From assembly GCF_020169335.1 (NCBI RefSeq), contig NZ_JAIEZN010000001.1, positions 1,195,426-1,259,425 on the forward strand: a stretch of 64,000 nt of DNA, written 5' to 3'. The number at the start of each line of letters is the position of its first letter. Position 1 is the first letter of the stretch. A program made the position numbers and the translations under genes. The notes below the pieces were generated by a model. It was not told the DNA's origin and did no database searches. It worked only from the letters and a program-made list of their open reading frames with translations. This DNA is from Devosia aquimaris. GTDB taxonomy: Bacteria > Pseudomonadota > Alphaproteobacteria > Rhizobiales > Devosiaceae. This document shows, in pieces, positions 8,872 through 16,301 of this stretch.

Positions 8872-10730
8872 GTCCTTTGTCCGCCTGCTGTCATGCCGGC
8901 CGGGGTGAACACGGCAACCGGGCCAAAGCTGCGCAGCTCGATTATGCCCAGGCTATCCAACGGGACATTGGCTGCCGCGCCGGCCGTGGGCCCGATGCAG
9001 ATGCTGCTGCCGAGCCTCTTGTTGGCCTCCTCCAGCCGGGCCGCCATGTTGATCGCCGCCCCATGCGCCGTGTAGTCAATCTTGTCGGCGGCGCCGACGT
9101 CACCCAGGATGACCATGCCGGTTTCGATGCCGATCCGCGTTCGCCCAAAGCGTAACGCCTGCATATCCGGTTGCTGCCGGAACGCCTCTCCGAAGGCATG
9201 CATCTCGATCGCGCAGGCGATGGCCTTGTCGACATGGTGGTCAAGATTGGCCGGTGCGTTGAAAAGCGCATGCACGGCGTCGCCCACCAGCTTGTCGATC
9301 ATGCCGCCGTGCTGCAGCACGATGCGGGTCATCCCCGCAAAATAGGCGTCCAGGATCGCCACGAAGGCGCGCGGCTCCACGCCCTGCAGGGACTGTGTGA
9401 ATCCCTCGATGTCGGTGAAGAGCGCCGTCACCTGCCGTTCTTCGCCCTCGAGCCGCAGCAGGTCGGGCTGGCGGACGAGCCGGCTGACCACATCCGCCGG
9501 CAGCAATTGCGCCATGCGCCGGCGCATCGCCGTCTCCGCCCGGCGGGTTTGCGTCGCCTGTGTCACCATGGCCATCATGCCCGCCAACAGCACCAGCGCA
9601 CCCGGCGCAACGGGGTCGAACAGCAAGCCGAATTGCACAGCGGCGCCAATGCTTGCCGTTACCCAGACCAACGCCAGTGCCAGCACCAGCAACCCAGCCA
9701 ATACCGGCGCCACGGCCGCTCCGACGGCGCCGGCGAGCAAGGCGCCCACCATCGCCCCGGTTGCCTCCAGCGCCGCTGCATTGCCCGCGCGCAGCGGCAA
9801 TGTTCCACCCAACAGGGTCGCTGCTACATCGGCATGGATCTGGACTGAAGGATGGACCGGACTGGCCGCCGTCGCGCGGAGAGCGCCACTGCCGGGATCG
9901 CTGCTGCCGATGAAGACGATCTTGCCCTCCAGGGGCCGCGCTGCTGCAGGCAGGGCAAGCAAGGCGGGGGCATCGAGCGTCCTGGCCGCCCATCGTGCCG
10001 GCCCACTGGGATGGAACCGAACATGCGCTGAAGGTCCGATCTCGAGGGGCGCGCTGCTCAGGCGCATCCAGGCCGGGTCACCGCCCAGCAACACGGAGCG
10101 GCGACCTGCGGAGAGCCGAAGCGCGTCGAGCGCCAGCCCCAGATAGGCGTTCTGACCAACCGCGACCAGCGCCGGCACGTCGCGGATGATGGCATCCATC
10201 CCGCCCGCGAGAGCCGTCACAGCGCTGCCCATGGCGGCCTGCTCAAAGATCTGACAGGCATGTTCGGCGCCGGTGGCCTGCCAGATCAGCGGCAGGGCGA
10301 GCCCCTCGCTGGCCGCAATGGTCAGATCGGGCTTGGGTGGCACGTTCTCGCGCGGTGCCAGCAGAAAGCCCAGTGTTGTCGGCACCCGCGCCAGGGCATC
10401 GGCCAGAGACTGGTTGGTGGCCGTTACGGTGCAATCACTGCCCAGCACGATGTCCAGTGCGACGACAGCAGGCCGCGCCGCCGCTATGTTGTTCAGCAAC
10501 CGCGCCGTATCGGCCCGCTGCCACGGCGCACCGGTATCCGAAACGGCACCAATATCAACAACCATGATGGCGCTGTCGTCGGGCATCGGCATCAGGGAAA
10601 CCAGCCGGTCGAAGGCCGGCTCCCGCCAGGGCGCCAGATCCTCGGGCAGGGTGGCAATCACAGCTCCACCGGCAACCGAGAGCGCGACCGCCACGCCGAG
10701 TCCCGCGCGCATGCCTCGCCAATCCACCAT
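8868..10730 (-). CDS. CHASE2-sensor adenylate/guanylate cyclase
   Basis: A 620-residue membrane protein. Order: N-terminal membrane segment (about 7-27), periplasmic CHASE2 sensor (about 30-300), three closely spaced membrane segments (about 320-390) and a class III nucleotide cyclase domain (about 425-600). Both metal-binding aspartates are present (FTDIEGFT and KLVGDAVHALF), as are the DYTAHG and NMAARLEEA motifs, so the enzyme should be active. It would make cAMP or cGMP in response to an extracytoplasmic cue. The ATG at 10730 lies two bases after the stop of the Crp-type gene, with CTGAGG upstream, so sensor-cyclase and putative receptor form an operon. Confidence 0.87.
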   Translation of the reverse strand: MVDWRGMRAGLGVAVALSVAGGAVIATLPEDLAPWREPAFDRLVSLMPMPDDSAIMVVDIGAVSDTGAPWQRADTARLLNNIAAARPAVVALDIVLGSDCTVTATNQSLADALARVPTTLGFLLAPRENVPPKPDLTIAASEGLALPLIWQATGAEHACQIFEQAAMGSAVTALAGGMDAIIRDVPALVAVGQNAYLGLALDALRLSAGRRSVLLGGDPAWMRLSSAPLEIGPSAHVRFHPSGPARWAARTLDAPALLALPAAARPLEGKIVFIGSSDPGSGALRATAASPVHPSVQIHADVAATLLGGTLPLRAGNAAALEATGAMVGALLAGAVGAAVAPVLAGLLVLALALVWVTASIGAAVQFGLLFDPVAPGALVLLAGMMAMVTQATQTRRAETAMRRRMAQLLPADVVSRLVRQPDLLRLEGEERQVTALFTDIEGFTQSLQGVEPRAFVAILDAYFAGMTRIVLQHGGMIDKLVGDAVHALFNAPANLDHHVDKAIACAIEMHAFGEAFRQQPDMQALRFGRTRIGIETGMVILGDVGAADKIDYTAHGAAINMAARLEEANKRLGSSICIGPTAGAAANVPLDSLGIIELRSFGPVAVFTPAGMTAGGQRT

Positions 10731-10732
10731 CC

Positions 10733-11434
10733 TCAGGCGTCCGGGTCGGCAATGAGGGCCAGTTGGTCGACATCGCACCGCAAGACCGGCCCGTCTCGGG
10801 CGATGGCGCCAATATCCTCAAGCGCGAGGATGGCGCGGTTGACCTTCGGTCGGCTGGCGCCGAGCACGCCGGCCAGCTCGCCCTGGCTAAGATCGAGCCG
10901 CAATTGCGGGTCATCGGGAATGTCGTCGCCAAAAACATGGCGCAAGGTCACCAGCAGGAAGCGCGCCAGTCGTGCCTCGATCTCGAACAGGGCAATCGAT
11001 TCCAGCTGCTCGGTCGTATCGCGCAGGCGCTGCACGAGATAGGTGATCAGCGGGCGCGCGGTTTGCGGGCATTGGGCCTGGAGGCGCTCGAAATCCCGCG
11101 CCAGCAGCACGAGGCCCTCGGTTGGCGCGCTTGCGGTGGCATCCGCTGATCGGGTGGCGCCATCCATCAACGCCAGTTCGCCCAGCGTGTCGCCGGGTTC
11201 GGCATAGCGGAGCACCAGTTCGCGCCCGGACGCGGTGAGCAGCGACAGCTTGATGCGGCCCTGGGTGACCACGACCATATAGTCGCCATCGTCGCCCCGC
11301 TGGAAAATGACTTCGCCGACCGACCAGCTGCGTGGGATCGCCATGGCGTCGAGCAGGGCTATGGCAGCCGGATCAAAGCCGTCGAACATGGCGAACGAGC
11401 GCCAGAAGGCCTGGCCAGAAGGATTGGGCTTCAT
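10733..11434 (-). CDS. Crp/Fnr-family transcriptional regulator
   Basis: A 233-residue protein with an N-terminal cyclic nucleotide-binding beta-roll (GEVIFQRGDDGDYMVVVTQG, PGDTLGELALMDGATRSADATA: the GELAL...R-S-A phosphate cassette is intact) and a C-terminal winged helix (LSQGELAGVLGASRPKVNRAILAL). No cysteine cluster typical of Fnr. The cassette predicts cAMP or cGMP binding, matching the cyclase gene two bases downstream. I chose ATG 11434 (MKPNPSGQAF) because AGGGA precedes it and the upstream in-frame extension is not family-like. Its operators may include the palindrome at 8181-8204; this is inference. Confidence 0.85.
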   Translation of the reverse strand: MKPNPSGQAFWRSFAMFDGFDPAAIALLDAMAIPRSWSVGEVIFQRGDDGDYMVVVTQGRIKLSLLTASGRELVLRYAEPGDTLGELALMDGATRSADATASAPTEGLVLLARDFERLQAQCPQTARPLITYLVQRLRDTTEQLESIALFEIEARLARFLLVTLRHVFGDDIPDDPQLRLDLSQGELAGVLGASRPKVNRAILALEDIGAIARDGPVLRCDVDQLALIADPDA

Positions 11435-11584
11435 CGGTGTCCCTGGCGCCGGCCTGGAGTGACGCGCAATCGGCGCATGCTTGCGGGCCTGTTCCGCAGG
11501 GAACTGCGACCCCACCAGCAACCCGGCATTGTGGACCCATCGGATCGCACAGGGTGATCCGCACAGCAAATCGGGAAGACCATC

Positions 11585-11902
11585 ATGTTCAAACGCATCC
11601 TGCTCACCGCCGCCGTTCTCGTCGCCACCACCGCCTCCAGCATGGCCGCCACCGGCTGGACCACTGGTGCGGTCAATTTCCGCGACGGTCCGGGCGCCTA
11701 CTACGCCAAGATCGGCAGCATTGCCCGCTGCGCCAGCGTCCAGCTCGACTACGTGCAGAACGGCTGGTACCGCGTACAGTGGAACGGTCGCTGGGGCTGG
11801 GTTGCCCAGCGCTACATCACCGACAGCGCCGGCTATTGCAGCGGTGGCGGCTACACCAAGCACTCCGGCAGCTATTCCAAGCCCGCCAGCGGCGGCTACT
11901 GA
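11585..11902 (+). CDS. Exported SH3-domain protein (copy 2)
   Basis: A 105-residue protein with signal peptide (MFKRILLTAAVLVATTASSMAA) and a bacterial SH3 domain (VNFRDGPGAYYAKIG, WYRVQWNGRWGWVAQRYI), closely similar to the product of 7796-8083 but with a longer Gly/Ser/Tyr-rich tail. It is divergent from the Crp gene across 150 bases. The pair looks like an old duplication around the signalling block. Confidence 0.85.
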   Translation: MFKRILLTAAVLVATTASSMAATGWTTGAVNFRDGPGAYYAKIGSIARCASVQLDYVQNGWYRVQWNGRWGWVAQRYITDSAGYCSGGGYTKHSGSYSKPASGGY

Positions 11903-11935
11903 TCGCCCGACGTCCACCAGCCATTCGTCAAATGT

Positions 11936-11960
11936 CACCCCGCCAGTCTCTGGCGGGGTG
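11936..11960 (+). terminator. Rho-independent-like terminator after SH3 copy 2
   Basis: Arms CACCCCGCCAG and CTGGCGGGGTG (11 bases, perfect) with loop TCT, 34 bases after the stop codon and followed by GCTTTG. GC-rich stem with a weak T tail. The rest of 11961-12192 holds no gene I can support. Confidence 0.65.
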
Positions 11961-12192
11961 GCTTTGCCATGCCAACCATGCCGCCTGTCGGCGCCCTTGC
12001 CATCAGACAGATGTTCGACGCCGGCCAATCGGGTGGGCGCTAGCATGGCCCCGGTCCGTTGCTCTGCGCCGACCTGTGCCCGCCCGGCCGGAGCGGTGTT
12101 TCCAGCGGAACAGCGGACCACTCCGCCGGCTGGCAATCTGCCTGCATCAGCCGACGCAACCGGCGTCTGGCGCTTCGCTTGAGGATTTTCCC

Positions 12193-12954
12193 ATGTCTGG
12201 CTTCACACCCACCCGCGCCCTGGCCATGCTGATGCTGGCCGCATCGACCTTGGCCCTGTCGGTCTCCCTGGCCGCGCCTGCCCAGGCGCAGACCGCCGTG
12301 GCAGCGCCGCCTGCTGCCGGCCCCAGCCTCACCGAAGCGCAGTTGATGGACGTGGCGCCCGAACTGTTCGCCTTCCTCAAGGGCAATTTCCCCACCGAAT
12401 TTGCCGCCTTCGTGCCACAGGCCCAGGCGGCCGTGGCCGGAGGTGCAACGCTCGACGGCGTCGTGATGGACCTGCTCGGTGGCCTGCGCCAGACCTATGG
12501 CGCCAGCCTCGCCACCGCGCCCGACGAACTGCTGGGCGCCCTGATGACCACGACCATCGATCTGCAAAAGGCGGTTTTCGAGGGCGAGGGCCCGATTGCC
12601 TGCAGCAATTTTGCCATCAACGGCCCAGCCGTGTTTGACGGCACGCCTGCCGCAGCGAAATACCAGGATCTGGTCATGGCCCAGTCCGTGCTGCTGCTGG
12701 CCGCGGCCAAGGCCGGGCACGATGCCCCGGTCTCCCGCGACGACGCCAGCCAGGACGATTGGAAGCGCATCACCGACATGGCCGTCGCCGGCGGCGCCAC
12801 CCAGGCCGGTTTCGAGGCGGTCTCCACCCTCGATGCCACATCGCCCGAACTGTGTCCGACACTGCTTGGCCTGCTGCAATCGATGAACACCGAACAGACC
12901 GGCGTCGGCGCCCGCGTCCGCGCGGCCTATCTGGTGTCGGTGAGCGCGATATAG
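12193..12954 (+). CDS. Exported protein of unknown function
   Basis: A 253-residue protein with a signal peptide (MSGFTPTRALAMLMLAASTLALSVSLAAPAQAQ), followed by an alanine-rich, largely helical mature region with two cysteines (IACSNF and PELCPTLLG) that could be linked. GAGGATTTTCCC before the ATG gives a ribosome site. The frame is open far upstream (from 11332) but that stretch crosses the SH3 gene and is not coding. No family is recognised. It is followed 46 bases later by another exported unknown. Confidence 0.65.
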   Translation: MSGFTPTRALAMLMLAASTLALSVSLAAPAQAQTAVAAPPAAGPSLTEAQLMDVAPELFAFLKGNFPTEFAAFVPQAQAAVAGGATLDGVVMDLLGGLRQTYGASLATAPDELLGALMTTTIDLQKAVFEGEGPIACSNFAINGPAVFDGTPAAAKYQDLVMAQSVLLLAAAKAGHDAPVSRDDASQDDWKRITDMAVAGGATQAGFEAVSTLDATSPELCPTLLGLLQSMNTEQTGVGARVRAAYLVSVSAI

Positions 12955-13000
12955 GCTCACCCCAACGCCCATCTTGCCCCTTGCTCAACAGGAGACCGAA

Positions 13001-13528
13001 ATGATGTTCACCCGCTCCATCGTCCTGGGCACTGCCCTTGCCCTGTCCAGCCTCAGCGTCCTGGCCGGCGAACTGGACGCCTTTGTCGCCGCCAGCGACG
13101 GCGCCTCGGCCTGCTGGTCCCGCCAATATGATGCCGCCCATCTGGCCGCCCATCCGCACCAGCAGGTCACTGCCATGAGCCTGGCCGTCAGCTATTGGGA
13201 TGAAACGGCGATCAACCCGGCCCAATATGTGTTCCGCCTGGAAGCAGACCTGCGCGACGGCACCCATGGCACGGCCATAGGCCCGTGCAGTGCCGAGGGC
13301 GACAAGATGTGGTGCGGCGTCGAATGCGACGGCGGCGGCGTGCTGGTCAGCACCCGCTCGGGCGGCAATGTCCTGGTCGATCTTGAGACCATCGGTAACA
13401 TCGCCATGACCAATGGCTGCGCCGAGGCCATCCTCGACGAGGGTTTTGCGCTGCAGTCGGGGGTCGACGACAAGCAGTTCCTGCTCCACGCCCTGCCACC
13501 GCGCCAGTGCATCCCCGCACAATATTAG
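13001..13528 (+). CDS. Exported cysteine-containing protein, unknown
   Basis: A 175-residue protein with signal peptide (MMFTRSIVLGTALALSSLSVLA). The mature part has cysteines in ASACWSRQY, GPCSAEG, WCGVECDGGG, MTNGCAEA and RQCIPAQY, so several disulfides are likely in the periplasm. AGGAG lies eight bases before the ATG pair at 13001 and 13004. Probably co-transcribed with 12193-12954. No assigned function. Confidence 0.65.
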   Translation: MMFTRSIVLGTALALSSLSVLAGELDAFVAASDGASACWSRQYDAAHLAAHPHQQVTAMSLAVSYWDETAINPAQYVFRLEADLRDGTHGTAIGPCSAEGDKMWCGVECDGGGVLVSTRSGGNVLVDLETIGNIAMTNGCAEAILDEGFALQSGVDDKQFLLHALPPRQCIPAQY

Positions 13529-13882
13529 CCCGGCGGCGGCTGGGGCAGGGCCCCGGCCATCCCTACGGGACGATGGGGCAGGTGCAGCCCCTGGCTTTTC
13601 GGGCCGATAGACGACGGATAGTCCCGACGTGCGGGCAGCGGCGCTTGCCGCGGCCACTGCTGCCTTGCCCATCCCAATGTGGCGTCGTCCGCCTATGGTA
13701 AAGCCGATCGCGAAAGTCTGCCCTCAAAGTAGCATCTTGTTAATTCGACAGTGAAACTGTCGTCGCACTAGCAGTGGAACAGCATGTTCCAATATTTTCA
13801 TTCTGCCACATTGCCTCAGCCGTGGAATTAATTCCGCGCCATCGATTCTTCAGCAGTCCTTTTATGACTATACGGATTTATT
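13529..13882. promoter_or_regulatory. AT-rich promoter region of opgC-like gene with three inverted repeats
   Basis: No gene. The right half is AT-rich against a GC-rich background and carries three perfect inverted repeats in a row: CGACAGT/ACTGTCG around GAA (13746-13762), GGAACA/TGTTCC around GCA (13776-13790), and GGAATTAATTCC (13824-13835). They lie 48 to 137 bases before the GTG start of the acyltransferase gene and look like operator sites. Confidence 0.5.
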
Positions 13883-15061
13883 GTGCGCTATATTTATCTC
13901 GACGGGCTGCGCGGCGTGATGCTGATCAGCATGGTCCTGAGTCATCTGGGCACCAATCTGTCGCTCGGTGTCACGCAGGGCCTGGTGTTCAAGGCCACTC
14001 TCATCAATGACGCTGCCAGCGGCTTTGTGTTTCTCTCCGGCCTGAGCGTGGCGATCGCCTATGCCAATGGCTGGTTCGATCCGGCCAAGGCGGCGCGCAA
14101 GAAGGCCCTGGGCAGCCGCACGCTGCGCGTCTTCACCCATCACGTCTTTCTGGTGGTCCTGGTCACCCTGGCTGCCATGGCAGCCATGGCTCTGGGCCGG
14201 TCGAGCTGGATCACCGCGGCCTATGGCACGGCGCCGGTCCTGTTCGGCGGCCTGTCCGTCGTCTCGCTTGCGGCCGGCTGGTGCATGGACATTTTGCCCA
14301 TGTATGTCCTGTTCCTGCTGCTCACGCCCGCCGCCTTTGCGGCCATGGCCAGCGGCAGGCGCTGGCTGGTCATTGCCCTGGTTGCCGCGACCTGGGGTGT
14401 CGGACAGACCGGGTTTCTCGAAGCCTCCTGGGACGGGCTGGAAACCGCGCTTGGCCTAGAGCAGCATGCCATTGAACTCGGCCTCTACTTCAATCGCCTG
14501 TCCTGGTCGGCGCTCTATTTTGTCGGGCTGATGCTGGGCACCGCCTTCGTGCGCGGCGAGTTGGACCTGTCGGCGCTGACATCGCCGAGATTGCCGCCCC
14601 TGGTGCTGGCCACCATCCTGTTCATCGCGGCGTCCATGCTGCTGCTGACGCTCTATCTGTTCGAGCTGGTCACCGACCACCGGTCGACCTATGCCTGGCT
14701 GATCAGCAAGCGCAGCCTGGGCCTGGTGTCGCTGCTCAATGTCATGGCGACCGCCTTCGTCATCGCCTGGCTTCTGGTGGCCGGCCCGACATCGCACTAT
14801 GGCTCGATGCGCATGGCGAGTGCGGGGCTGGGCCGTCTGCTGCGCGCTCGCCCCCTGGTCCTGCTGGGCCAGCATGCGCTCTCGATCTTCACCTTTCACC
14901 TGGTCGGCATCTATGCCTTCTACCTGCTGGTCGATACGGACGGCATCGAGCCCCTGGGCGCCAATCTGATCCTGCTCGCCGGCCTGGCAACCCTCGCCAT
15001 TCCCGTCGCCTATGGCCGCCACCGCAAGGCCAGGCGCCAGCAGGCGGCTGCGACGGCCTAG
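13883..15061 (+). CDS. OpgC-like membrane acyltransferase/succinyltransferase
   Basis: A 392-residue integral membrane protein with about ten hydrophobic segments. The first, YLDGLRGVMLISMVLSHLG, has the arginine and histidine spacing of OpgC-type membrane acyltransferases, which succinylate periplasmic cyclic or linear glucans. The C-terminal helices (LVLLGQHALSIFTFHLVGIY) also fit that family. An in-frame stop at 13865 leaves GTG 13883 as the only sensible start, and no clear ribosome site precedes it, so translation may be leaderless or weak. Substrate is unproven; other membrane acyltransferases of similar build exist. Confidence 0.75.
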   Translation: MRYIYLDGLRGVMLISMVLSHLGTNLSLGVTQGLVFKATLINDAASGFVFLSGLSVAIAYANGWFDPAKAARKKALGSRTLRVFTHHVFLVVLVTLAAMAAMALGRSSWITAAYGTAPVLFGGLSVVSLAAGWCMDILPMYVLFLLLTPAAFAAMASGRRWLVIALVAATWGVGQTGFLEASWDGLETALGLEQHAIELGLYFNRLSWSALYFVGLMLGTAFVRGELDLSALTSPRLPPLVLATILFIAASMLLLTLYLFELVTDHRSTYAWLISKRSLGLVSLLNVMATAFVIAWLLVAGPTSHYGSMRMASAGLGRLLRARPLVLLGQHALSIFTFHLVGIYAFYLLVDTDGIEPLGANLILLAGLATLAIPVAYGRHRKARRQQAAATA

Positions 15062-15134
15062 CGGGCCGGCCATCGCTTGTCGCCGCCGCGCCCGCATGGT
15101 TTCCTGCGGCGCACCCAGCGGAGGAGCAAGACCC

Positions 15135-15509
15135 ATGGATCAGGTAACCGGCGGCTGCCGCTGTGGCGCGGTGCGCCTCGTGGCACTGGGCGAGCCCGAC
15201 CGCGTGGGCATCTGCCATTGCCTCGACTGCCGCAAGGCGCATGGGGCGCTGTTCTACGCCGCCGCCATCTTTCCGCAGGACAGGGTGGCCATCACCGGCG
15301 ACACAAGCGCCTATCACGGTCGCCATTTCTGTCCCCAATGCGGTTCCCCGGTCTTTGCCCGCTCGGGCGAGGAGGTCGAAGTCCACCTCGGCACGCTGGA
15401 CGCGCCCAACCAGTTCACCCCGACTTATGAGTGCTGGACGGCGCGGCGAGAGCGCTGGCTGCCGGATTTTGCGGGGATGACGGGTTATGTGGGGGATCGG
15501 GAGGGGTAG
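15135..15509 (+). CDS. GFA-family (glutathione-dependent formaldehyde-activating-like) protein
   Basis: A 124-residue zinc-binding protein. Cysteines are arranged as in the GFA fold: GGCRCGAVR, ICHCLDCRKAHG and FCPQCGSPVF. Family members are annotated from a Paracoccus enzyme that combines formaldehyde with glutathione, but most are functionally undefined. Start ATG 15135 has GAGGAG upstream. The 3' end of this gene recurs, degraded, at 16048-16117. Confidence 0.8.
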   Translation: MDQVTGGCRCGAVRLVALGEPDRVGICHCLDCRKAHGALFYAAAIFPQDRVAITGDTSAYHGRHFCPQCGSPVFARSGEEVEVHLGTLDAPNQFTPTYECWTARRERWLPDFAGMTGYVGDREG

Positions 15510-15556
15510 GGGCGGGCCGCTTGCCCACCCGACAGACCATCGCCTTTTCACCGACC

Positions 15557-15640
15557 GTCACCCTGGGGCTTGACCCGAGGGCGTTGCACTTGCTGGACGC
15601 GCCGCCAATGTAGAGCCCTCGGGTCAAGCCCGAGGGTGAC
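15557..15640. repeat. REP-like pair of palindromic elements
   Basis: Two 25-base arms at 15557-15581 and 15616-15640 are inverted copies of each other with one mismatch. Each arm is itself a hairpin built on CCCTCGGG, TCAAG and CCCGAGGG. This kind of GTCACCC-CTTGACCC element is typical of dispersed extragenic palindromes in Hyphomicrobiales. The right arm forms the last codons and stop of the HNH gene. Confidence 0.7.
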
Positions 15641-15965
15641 ATGCGGAGGAGGTGGGAGCCTCAGCGGGTTGACCACCCTTGGGATTGAACCAGTTCCCCC
15701 TGGCGAGCCGCTGCCGGACGTAGTCCTGGAAGGCTTGGGGCGACAGCGGGGTCTTTGACGTGTGCCGCCGCGTATTGCAGAGCCAGCAGGCGGCGACGAT
15801 GTTCTCCGCTACATCCTCGCCACCATCACATTGCGCCAGCAGGTGCTCAGCGGTGCGCCTGCTTGACCGCTTGTCACTCGCAGCGGCCATGGGTCGCCCA
15901 CAATACCAGCACAGCCCGCCCTGGCGGTGAAAAGCCTCGTCCCGGAATTTCTTGACGTTCGACAT
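15624..15965 (-). CDS. HNH endonuclease domain protein
   Basis: A 113-residue protein with an HNH nuclease core: a CxxC zinc pair (CWYCGRP), TAEHLLAQCDGG (first histidine with the acidic residue), NIVAACWLCNTRRH (second CxxC, asparagine and histidine). The ATG at 15965 follows AAGG; a TTG six bases upstream is also possible. The last residues (SACHPRA) and stop codon lie inside a palindromic repeat arm, so the 3' end has been reshaped by repeat insertion. Between the GFA gene and its decayed copy, it looks like inserted accessory DNA. Role could be in mobile-element biology or defence; nothing decides it. Confidence 0.7.
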   Translation of the reverse strand: MSNVKKFRDEAFHRQGGLCWYCGRPMAAASDKRSSRRTAEHLLAQCDGGEDVAENIVAACWLCNTRRHTSKTPLSPQAFQDYVRQRLARGNWFNPKGGQPAEAPTSSACHPRA

Positions 15966-16020
15966 GGGCAACCTTGGGCGACAGACAGGCTAGAAACGGG
16001 GCGGCAGAAAATCCTGTCGG

Positions 16021-16117
16021 TTTGGCGCGGTGCGTCTGGTGCAGTGACTGCCGGATTTTGCGGCTAGGACGGGGTGTGTCGGGGATGACGGCGTATGTGG
16101 GGGATCGGGAGGGGTAG
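16021..16117 (+). pseudogene. Decayed partial copy of the GFA gene
   Basis: Bases 16022-16040 match the start region of the GFA gene (about 15162-15180), then 16048-16063 repeats its 15459-15474 exactly, and 16081-16117 repeats 15473-15509 with two mismatches, ending at the same TAG. The middle of the gene is missing and stops interrupt the frame. The remnant lies beyond the HNH gene, so the HNH segment is flanked by direct repeats. The rest of 15966-16301 shows no gene. Confidence 0.65.
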
Positions 16118-16301
16118 AAGTTTTCACCGAAGCCATCCCCAACTGTTGTGTCGCTACCGTTCGAGGCGACGCCAGATCTATGTCACTGGCGGGCTTTGCT
16201 CGTGCATTGGCAGGGCATTCATACTAGGCCTCGCGATGAGACATGGCCAGAATAGCTTAGCCAACGCCATCAATGCGCTGGGTTTCCGTGCATACCCAAA
16301 A

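Noticed and set aside
15510-16120. Insertion sequence around the HNH gene
   Set aside because: No transposase frame and no terminal inverted repeats enclosing the segment; the palindromes are REP-like and the flanking repeats derive from the GFA gene.
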